A DNA stretch of 7,178 bases. Source: Bacteroidales bacterium. Lineage in GTDB: Bacteria > Bacteroidota > Bacteroidia > Bacteroidales > WCHB1-69. Numbering within the stretch: the stretch's first letter is position 1; the number at the start of each line of letters is the position of its first letter. Positions 1-4,934 of the stretch are shown here, one piece after another. The stretch covers positions 1-7,178 of the forward strand of contig JAEEUY010000219.1 in NCBI GenBank assembly GCA_016290715.1, given 5' to 3'. Position numbers and translations under genes: made by a program. The notes beneath the pieces are model-generated. The model made no database searches, had not been told where the DNA came from, and was given only the letters and a program-made list of their open reading frames with translations.

Positions 1-239
1 ATGAAATATGGAATAATCAGTCCGTGCCAGTATTTTTTTAGTGTTGTTTTCCAATTGTTGGATATTTTTTTTAGGTATCCAGAATTAAAGAATATCAGTT
101 GCAATATGAATACTTCGAAATAAGTCAAAGGTTGTGCTCCCCGTTCCTGGGGAATATGGCAGGGAATAACTAATGCTATGGCAAAGAACTTTGCCCAATC
201 AATCCAATTAATTCTGTTTTTTGCTAATGATGCTGTCAT
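1..239 (-). CDS. Acyltransferase 3 family membrane protein, N-terminal part (runs off the left edge)
   Basis: The minus strand is open from an ATG at 239-237 to the window edge, giving about 79 residues that begin MTASLAKNRINWIDWAKFF. Seen: an N-terminal IDWAK segment followed by K-X10-H (K at residue 17, H at 28), the variant form of the R/K-X10-H motif that starts acyltransferase-3 membrane proteins. Next come a hydrophobic stretch with FFNSGYL (usually FFLSGYL in the family) and a second segment ending LIIPYF. Known of the family: multi-pass inner-membrane proteins that move acyl groups, often acetyl, onto sugars of exopolysaccharide, O-antigen or Nod factors. The start lies 32 bp inside the 3' end of the upstream phosphoethanolamine transferase-like gene, so the two are probably translationally coupled in one operon. 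No other ATG lies between 239 and the edge. The sugar and acyl donor cannot be told from this part. Confidence 0.85.
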   Translation of the reverse strand, partial: MTASLAKNRINWIDWAKFFAIALVIPCHIPQERGAQPLTYFEVFILQLIFFNSGYLKKISNNWKTTLKKYWHGLIIPYF

Positions 240-2010
240 AATCCACTTCTCCATTTAGTAGCCTTTTTCTATTTACATCATAATTGGGACTTATCAAGTT
301 CTTTTTCTCTTGATACTCTTGGCATTTTATACCACCTAAATACAAAAGAAGATGAGGTATGTCATCTGTCATGAATGGCCTGTTTTGGGCATCTTTGATT
401 TGCTGAAGAATTTGCGGATGATTATCCTGATATAGTTTTGAACACCAAATCCAGAATGGTATATCGTATTCATTTTGCAAAATGCTCTTCGAGTATTCTC
501 CTTTGGGCATTCTTCCTAATTTATGCCCTCCATCATAGCATCCTTCTCCATGATCTGGCATATAGATAACGATGGCATCTTTATCCTCAAAGCGCTTGAT
601 AATCTGATCAACAACGTAGTCGTTATAGAGTGTAGCATTGTCATAGTCTGCAACAAATGCTTTCTCCTTTTCATTGATATCCTGTCGATCCTGATAGTCC
701 TTCACCTGGAATTTCTTCCATTTTTCAGGACTACGTTTGTAAAAGTCGATATGTTGACCAATCAAGTGGAAAATAGTCAGATTATGCTCTTTCTTGAATA
801 CTTTCAAAGAATCGTAAAAATCCAATAGTGTTTCATCATAACGCGGTGCCTTGTCATTCCTACAATCAAAAGCAAGGGATGAAATGTCATTATTGTTTAA
901 GAAAAGACCGCCGCTTAAGTCAAACACATCTCTATGATTATCATTTACATATTGACTTGTAATGAATGTAACATGATATCCTACTTTTTTAAAAAGAACA
1001 GGAAAGAGGAGTGATTGCCCCCAAGGCTTGGGTTCGTCAATACTCTTTAAAGAGAAGATGTTTTTAAATACAGTGCTAGTATAATTAGATGTTGTAATAA
1101 CATTTGTAAAAGGTATTAAAACACCATTTCCGGTGTCAACAGTTCTTTGTGCTTCTAAAGGTGTTGTTGCTTTGGAATATCCATATAATTGTGAATGAGA
1201 TTTAATATAACTTTCTCCAATAATAAACACTATCTCTGGAGAGTTATAGGTACAATAGTCTATTTGTGTGTGTAATTGTACTTCAGCAAGTTTACCTAAC
1301 TCTTCTCTTTCCAAATTTCTTAACTTTAGTCCAAATAGTAAGTTGTGAAATGGAGTGTTTAGGGCTTGATAACTGACATAATTGTCAATTTCGAATATTG
1401 TCTCAGCATTGAGAAGTTTAATAAATGAGGTTCTAAAGGGTAAACTAAGAGAAATACTTGAAATAACAAGAAGTGCTACAACAAACTTGAGAATATTTAT
1501 TAAACGAGTATGAGAGATAAAAGAAGTCAATAGATTCTTTTTCCTGCAAATTAAGAAATGTAGGATAATAATTATTAATATAATGCCTATAGGTAATATG
1601 GTGGTTTCAGACTGTATGTATTGGACAAAATACTCATGAGCTTCCCTTCTGTTTGTATCTAATATGAGATTTAGTATTTCGGGATTGAAATGTGTGTAAT
1701 GAGTAATTAAACAGTATATATCTATAATCGCTAAAATATAGAAAGGAATTGCAATCAGTATAGTAGTCCATTTCTTGACTTTAGAGGGAAATAGTTGTAA
1801 GAAAAGACAAATTATATAAACATCAAATATCCATGTAAAAACACTAATTTTTAATAGTTTTGTATGAAAAACAATTGTAGGGAAAATAGCTGTTGAAAAG
1901 CCAGTCAAATAGAAAGATGAAAAAACGAGTAGATTGTCAAGAACAGGTTTAATTAATAAATCACGTAGCTTGGTGGCAAATGATATGAATTTATTTAGAA
2001 TGAAAATCAT
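208..2010 (-). CDS. Phosphoethanolamine transferase-like (EptA/CptA-type, sulfatase fold) membrane enzyme
   Basis: 600 residues. About five hydrophobic segments (roughly 27-47, 53-75, 82-105, 136-155, 172-192) precede a large periplasmic domain. Domain motifs seen: VFIIGES at 261-267, with E266 the likely metal ligand; LYGYSKATTP at 275-284; a NYT with T311 in the place of the CptA-type threonine nucleophile; HLIGQH.DFYKRSP at 415-427; and DHGEG at 486-490 followed by GGHKLGR at 494-500, the usual metal-binding Asp-His and His. Known of the family: these zinc enzymes move phosphoethanolamine from phosphatidylethanolamine onto lipid A, core sugars or glycans. Its place between two acyltransferases suggests a surface-glycan or lipid A substrate, which is inference. 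The 39-bp gap from the upstream acyltransferase and the 32-bp overlap with the downstream one point to a single operon. A related phosphoglycerol transferase or sulfatase activity is not excluded. Confidence 0.85.
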   Translation of the reverse strand: MIFILNKFISFATKLRDLLIKPVLDNLLVFSSFYLTGFSTAIFPTIVFHTKLLKISVFTWIFDVYIICLFLQLFPSKVKKWTTILIAIPFYILAIIDIYCLITHYTHFNPEILNLILDTNRREAHEYFVQYIQSETTILPIGIILIIIILHFLICRKKNLLTSFISHTRLINILKFVVALLVISSISLSLPFRTSFIKLLNAETIFEIDNYVSYQALNTPFHNLLFGLKLRNLEREELGKLAEVQLHTQIDYCTYNSPEIVFIIGESYIKSHSQLYGYSKATTPLEAQRTVDTGNGVLIPFTNVITTSNYTSTVFKNIFSLKSIDEPKPWGQSLLFPVLFKKVGYHVTFITSQYVNDNHRDVFDLSGGLFLNNNDISSLAFDCRNDKAPRYDETLLDFYDSLKVFKKEHNLTIFHLIGQHIDFYKRSPEKWKKFQVKDYQDRQDINEKEKAFVADYDNATLYNDYVVDQIIKRFEDKDAIVIYMPDHGEGCYDGGHKLGRMPKGEYSKSILQNEYDIPFWIWCSKLYQDNHPQILQQIKDAQNRPFMTDDIPHLLLYLGGIKCQEYQEKKNLISPNYDVNRKRLLNGEVDYDSIISKKQN

Positions 2011-2049
2011 AGGGCTTCCTTTGAACTTAATTTCTATGAATATGTTATG

Positions 2050-3090
2050 TTATTTGTTATTTTTGACACCAAACAAATAGTATGCAAGAATAGGACTAAG
2101 CCTGAGGGTATTGCTAAGAAGTAATGTAATTGATATGACCATTAAACTTATTGTAATGGAAACGAATAATTCAATAACGGGGCTGTTGCAACTATTTAAG
2201 AAATCTTTTAGGTATACCATGTTTCGAGGCAAAAAGAAATAATGAAGTAAATAAATATCAAGAGTCCTTTTACCAACATATTGTAAAGACTTGCCCATAA
2301 TAGAATCATGGGTGAAATGATTTGCATTAATCTTAAAGAAACTGAAAATTACGATAATACCCAAAAATCCTCGAAAAAGAAAGATATAAAAATTACATGT
2401 ATATAGGTTATAATCGGTAAATATGGGGAATAAGAAAAAGAGTGTTATAATTATTCCTATAATATATTGATTATTAATAAAAGAAATAAAATGATTATAA
2501 AAGCGTTTTACAAAAGTGCCAAAAACGAAAAAACAATAGTATTTGAAGTTTATAAACCCAATTGCGGATAATGAGAGTTCCAATATGCTAGAATTGTGCA
2601 AAAGGCCAGTTCCTTGATGATTATTATCATACCAAAAACTACAAAATGAAATCGTGATGGCAATAAAAGCGATTAAAAATAAACTGGCTTTGTAAAAAAA
2701 ATGTGACAATAGCGCAGAGGAAATATACAATAGAAAATATTCAAAAAGAGTGATAGTAAACCAATATCCCAATTTATAGCTTCCTAATGACTTCAGTTCA
2801 AATAAATCGAATATATATATAAATAGAAAAAGGAAAACACATGTGGGTATTATTTGTACGAGGAATTTTTTTGTTACAAAAGACCTGATAGTTAAATAAT
2901 TCCATTCTCTTTCCATTTTATAGAATAAGAATCCGCTAATAAAGAAAAATAATGGCATCCTAAACGAACAAAAGAATTCATTGAAAGCAATGCTGTTATT
3001 GCCTAGGCCAAAAAAAACGACATGAGATAGTACAACAAGAATCATTGTAAACCCTCTCATCGCATCAAGATACTCGATTCTTTGATTCAT
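2050..3090 (-). CDS. Acyltransferase 3 family membrane protein (putative glycan O-acyltransferase)
   Basis: 346 residues, close to the usual length of a stand-alone acyltransferase-3 protein. The N-terminus reads MNQRIEYLDAMRGFTMILVV. It carries the R-X10-H signature of the family (R12, H23), then an RMPLFFFISGFLFYK stretch at about 44-58, which is the conserved end of helix 1/2. About ten hydrophobic segments fill the rest, and the C-terminal region has LDIYLLHYFF, another family hallmark. Role by family: O-acylation, usually acetylation, of a polysaccharide or lipid-linked sugar at the inner membrane. It is the first gene of the minus-strand operon and has a good promoter just upstream (3116-3147), which leaves a leader of about 20 nt. 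Like its operon partners it is strikingly AT-rich compared with the genes right of 3220, which is common in horizontally exchanged polysaccharide loci. Substrate unknown. Confidence 0.88.
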   Translation of the reverse strand: MNQRIEYLDAMRGFTMILVVLSHVVFFGLGNNSIAFNEFFCSFRMPLFFFISGFLFYKMEREWNYLTIRSFVTKKFLVQIIPTCVFLFLFIYIFDLFELKSLGSYKLGYWFTITLFEYFLLYISSALLSHFFYKASLFLIAFIAITISFCSFWYDNNHQGTGLLHNSSILELSLSAIGFINFKYYCFFVFGTFVKRFYNHFISFINNQYIIGIIITLFFLFPIFTDYNLYTCNFYIFLFRGFLGIIVIFSFFKINANHFTHDSIMGKSLQYVGKRTLDIYLLHYFFLPRNMVYLKDFLNSCNSPVIELFVSITISLMVISITLLLSNTLRLSPILAYYLFGVKNNK

Positions 3091-3115
3091 TTTCTATTTT
3101 GTTTGTAAAGTTTTG

Positions 3116-3147
3116 CAAAAATACTTTTTTTCTTTGGATTATCCAAA
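3116..3147 (-). promoter_or_regulatory. Bacteroidetes-type promoter of the acyltransferase operon
   Basis: On the minus strand TTTG (3147-3144) is followed after 20 nt by TATTTTTG (3123-3116), matching the Bacteroidetes -33 TTTG / -7 TAnnTTTG consensus. The start codon at 3090 lies 26 nt beyond the -7 box. Confidence 0.7.
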
Positions 3148-3183
3148 TAAATAATGAAAAAACAATGATTTTTCGATTGTTTT
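3133..3183. repeat. Two short inverted repeats over and upstream of the operon promoter
   Basis: TTTGGA-TTA-TCCAAA (3133-3147) is a perfect 6+3+6 palindrome that includes the -33 element of the minus-strand promoter. Just upstream, AAAACAAT (3159-3166) pairs with ATTGTTTT (3176-3183) across 9 nt. Either could be an operator, but the region is AT-rich and chance is a real alternative. Confidence 0.35.
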
Positions 3184-3212
3184 GGTTGAAATAAGTTTTT
3201 GTTGTTGACTAG

Positions 3213-3518
3213 AATATATTATTATGGAGCCATGGGGAAAATCCGCACCAACCTGATTATCAGACACCTGCCAATGGTTTCAAGGAGGGGGGGCACGAAG
3301 ACAATGGTATAGTGATTCCTTATAGTCAGCCGCAGGCCTTGGCTGATGTCATCCTGCGTTTTTATGATGAACATGTTTTGTATGAACAATGTGGCAACCA
3401 TGCTCATATGTTGGTGGCTCAGCGCTTCAATGCCCAACGCGTGTCCGATGCCGTCGGACAAATATATAGGGAGGTTGTAAAGTGGCTAATCGTTTATAAT
3501 CAGAAACTTCCGGTGTAG
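3213..3518 (+). pseudogene. C-terminal remnant of a GT4-like glycosyltransferase
   Basis: The plus frame is open after a TAG at 3210-3212 and ends at TAG 3516-3518. From about 3237 it reads like the last third of a family-4 glycosyltransferase. It has an NPHQPDY...NGF..GGHEDNGIVIPY loop and then PQALADVILRFYDE, the nucleotide-sugar side of the C-terminal Rossmann domain. It ends with AQRFNAQRVSDAVGQIYREV, the usual terminal helix. There is no in-frame ATG, only a GTG at 3312, and nothing of the catalytic N-terminal domain remains, so this is a 5'-truncated and presumably dead gene. Its base composition resembles the genes to the right rather than the AT-rich operon to the left. That fits an older polysaccharide gene cut off when the neighbouring cluster was replaced. 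The G7 run at 3287-3293 does not break the frame. Its 3' end overlaps the convergent hypothetical gene by 19 bp. Confidence 0.7.
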
Positions 3519-3970
3519 TAACTGCGGGCGATATAGGGAGAAGGCTCGTAGTAAGCACTGGTGTTATAATTATCTATGACGTCACAAATAGGATTGTTGT
3601 ATACCCGAAGTATTGCGTCGGCATAGTCCTCGCCGAGTTGTAAGGTGTCGATAATTAGCCGTTTATATACCTTTCCAATCTGTGTGGCAGTAGGAATGGT
3701 CTGGCAAAGTTCGGGGTCAACTTTTGCAACATCGTACTCACCAGATTTTAGGCAGTACTCGTCTATCCAATCAGCTTCTACGGCAAGCGGATTCTCAGAG
3801 TGCAGCGTATTGGCAAGCGACAACTTTTTGGCCAGTTCGTCGTGCCCCATCGCGTTAGCAACGTATTTCTTGGGCTGCTTCAAATGACGGGCTATTCGCT
3901 CTATCATGTAGCAAACGAAATAGACATCGTCCTTGCTAATCTCCTCGTCGGGAAAGAAAACATTTCGCAT
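3500..3970 (-). CDS. Conserved Bacteroidales hypothetical protein (156 aa)
   Basis: 156 residues, soluble, with no signal peptide or membrane segment. Not recognised as an enzyme. Seen: an acidic start (MRNVFFPDEEISKDD), a helical segment DVYFVCYMIERIARHL (15-30) that resembles the start of DUF3791-type proteins, and a central LANTLHSENPLAVEADWI (52-69). The tail is rich in Tyr and Ser and ends in YYTGSF. From memory, similar proteins with the same FFPDEEI start, LHSENPL core and aromatic tail occur in Bacteroidales, sometimes near polysaccharide loci. The function is unknown to me. The ATG at 3970 is chosen because it gives the FFPDEEI start and sits 19 nt past a strong promoter box. The gene is divergent from the DUF6078/VirE cassette and convergent with the glycosyltransferase remnant, whose stop it overlaps. 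Composition is balanced, as in the right half. Confidence 0.75.
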   Translation of the reverse strand: MRNVFFPDEEISKDDVYFVCYMIERIARHLKQPKKYVANAMGHDELAKKLSLANTLHSENPLAVEADWIDEYCLKSGEYDVAKVDPELCQTIPTATQIGKVYKRLIIDTLQLGEDYADAILRVYNNPICDVIDNYNTSAYYEPSPYIARSYYTGSF

Positions 3971-3989
3971 AGCTATTACTGTTTGACTG

Positions 3990-4021
3990 CAAAATTACAA
4001 ACAATCTTTTAAATCTCCAAA
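3990..4021 (-). promoter_or_regulatory. Bacteroidetes-type promoter of the 156-aa hypothetical gene
   Basis: On the minus strand TTTG (4021-4018), a 20-nt spacer and TAATTTTG (3997-3990) match the -33/-7 consensus. The ATG at 3970 follows 19 nt after the -7 box, which leaves a very short leader. Confidence 0.7.
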
Positions 4022-4038
4022 TTTCTTGTCGTAAATAT

Positions 4039-4093
4039 GATAATTGTAAACGCAATAATTATAAACATGATAATTGTATTCGCGATAATTGCT
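4039..4093. repeat. Iteron-like tandem array, 15-bp period
   Basis: The core GATAATTG or a one- or two-base variant starts at 4039, 4054, 4069 and 4084, exactly 15 bp apart. Units one to three are GATAATTGTAAACGC, AATAATTATAAACAT and GATAATTGTATTCGC. The fourth keeps only its first eight bases. The array begins 18 bp upstream of the -33 box of the leftward promoter and could bind a regulator. No function is shown. Confidence 0.65.
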
Positions 4094-4124
4094 ATTTAAT
4101 TCAATAATAATTTTTGAACAAAAC

Positions 4125-4145
4125 ATCTACCATACTGCCACTAAT
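4125..4145 (+). repeat. Left arm of the inverted repeat flanking the DUF6078/VirE cassette
   Basis: CCATACTGCCACTAAT (4130-4145) is the exact reverse complement of 6982-6997. With ATCTA before it, the arms match at 20 of 21 positions with 6982-7002. Confidence 0.75.
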
Positions 4146-4181
4146 TTCGCACGATATATTTAAATAAAATAGTTTTGAGGT

Positions 4182-4202
4182 GGTGGTAGATGAGTTGGAG
4201 AT
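4182..4202 (+). repeat. Direct repeat, left copy
   Basis: GGTGGTAGATG followed by A and GTTGGAGAT. The same 20 bases without the extra A recur at 6909-6928, directly after the VirE stop codon. The inner part GGTAGATG also occurs on the minus strand at 4131-4124, touching the inverted-repeat arm. Confidence 0.65.
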
Positions 4203-4254
4203 GGGAGATAAATCTGGAAAATGCGTGTTTTTGAGCAAAATAATGCCTAAAAAG

Positions 4255-4285
4255 TTGCATTTTACGGATAAATTATGTAACTTTG
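4255..4285 (+). promoter_or_regulatory. Bacteroidetes-type promoter of the DUF6078/VirE cassette
   Basis: TTG (4255-4257), a 20-nt spacer and TAACTTTG (4278-4285) fit the -33/-7 consensus. The ATG at 4332 lies 46 nt past the -7 box. The promoter is inside the inverted repeat, so it would travel with the cassette. Confidence 0.75.
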
Positions 4286-4331
4286 CACTTACTAAATCGT
4301 ATCACATTGCCAAATATAAATATACTACGCG

Positions 4332-4817
4332 ATGGAAACAAACATAGAAATAAAGCCACTAAGCGAAAAGTTTGACTTTTCGGAAGTGCCAGGTTGGTAT
4401 GTCCTTTGCTTCAATGCAGGATGTCCGCTGCATGAGGGCTGTTTACGTTATCTGGCTGGGGCAAATGTGCCGGAAAGCATGGATACTGCCAAATGCGTGC
4501 TGCCTCATCGGGGTAGGGACGGGCAGTGCCGGTGGTTTGACAAGACTGCGGTGGTGACAATGGCTTCGGGCTTCAGCCATCTTTACGACAAAGTGCTGAA
4601 AGCCGACTATACCAGTATGCGCAAAGCCATTACTGCTTACCTGCACGGCACCAAGCAATACTACCAGTATATGCGTGGCGAAAGGCCTTTGACGCCAGAG
4701 CAGCAGGACGGTATTCGGAAGATTGTCAGCTCGTATGGCTACAATTGGGAGGTCCCCTTCGATCGTTTCTATAGAGCCTATCGCTTTGGAACGCCTCCCA
4801 TTGAACCGGGAGAATGA
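4332..4817 (+). CDS. DUF6078-like cysteine-rich protein
   Basis: 161 residues, soluble, no signal peptide. Five cysteines (C26, C31, C37, C55, C66) cluster in the first 70 residues, with CPLHEGCLRYLAG at 31-43. A basic and aromatic C-terminal half follows: FSHLYDKVL, YLHGTKQYYQYMRGERPLTP at 103-122, then YGYNWEVPFDRFYRAYRF. The order PLHE.C.R, cysteine pairs, FYD/LYD, YY.Y..G.R.L.P and a final aromatic segment agrees with my memory of the Bacteroidales DUF6078 family. That family has no known function. The spaced cysteines suggest a zinc- or other metal-binding module, possibly for nucleic acid binding, which is inference. It is the first gene after a clear promoter and lies 117 bp upstream of the VirE gene in the same direction, so co-transcription is likely. 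Composition is balanced, matching VirE rather than the polysaccharide operon. Confidence 0.8.
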   Translation: METNIEIKPLSEKFDFSEVPGWYVLCFNAGCPLHEGCLRYLAGANVPESMDTAKCVLPHRGRDGQCRWFDKTAVVTMASGFSHLYDKVLKADYTSMRKAITAYLHGTKQYYQYMRGERPLTPEQQDGIRKIVSSYGYNWEVPFDRFYRAYRFGTPPIEPGE

Positions 4818-4830
4818 CGGATTTGTGATA

Positions 4831-4880
4831 GTTTCCCGTATCGGAAAACATCGTTTTCAATACAGGAAAACACTGTTTCC
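4831..4880. repeat. Alternating GTTTCC/GGAAAAC inverted motifs in the intergenic spacer
   Basis: In order: GTTTCC 4831-4836, GGAAAAC 4843-4849, GTTTTC 4853-4858, GGAAAAC 4865-4871, GTTTCC 4875-4880. Each neighbouring pair can form a small hairpin. The best is GTTTCCCG/CGGAAAAC around TAT, with 7 of 8 pairs. The array lies between the DUF6078-like stop and the VirE start, so it could modulate translation or transcript stability of VirE. Confidence 0.5.
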
Positions 4881-4934
4881 TCAAAAAGAAATCATAATTA
4901 CCCTAAAAGACAAACAACTGAAAAGAATATCATA

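Larger units (their letters stand above)
3971..4331. other. 361-bp divergent intergenic region
   Basis: No gene or plausible small ORF was seen. From left to right it holds the leftward promoter (3990-4021), the 15-bp-period tandem array (4039-4093), the left arm of the inverted repeat (4125-4145), the left copy of the direct repeat (4182-4202) and the rightward promoter (4255-4285). The rest is AT-rich and featureless. Confidence 0.7.

Noticed and set aside
3287..3293. G7 homopolymer as a phase-variable frameshift site in the glycosyltransferase remnant
   Set aside because: The same frame reads as glycosyltransferase-like sequence on both sides, and the gene has already lost its 5' part.
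3222..3461. 79-residue minus-strand open frame opposite the glycosyltransferase remnant
   Set aside because: The plus frame carries clear glycosyltransferase-like sequence. The minus frame has none.
4039..4093. CRISPR array
   Set aside because: Units are 15 bp and contiguous with no unique spacers, and no cas gene is present.
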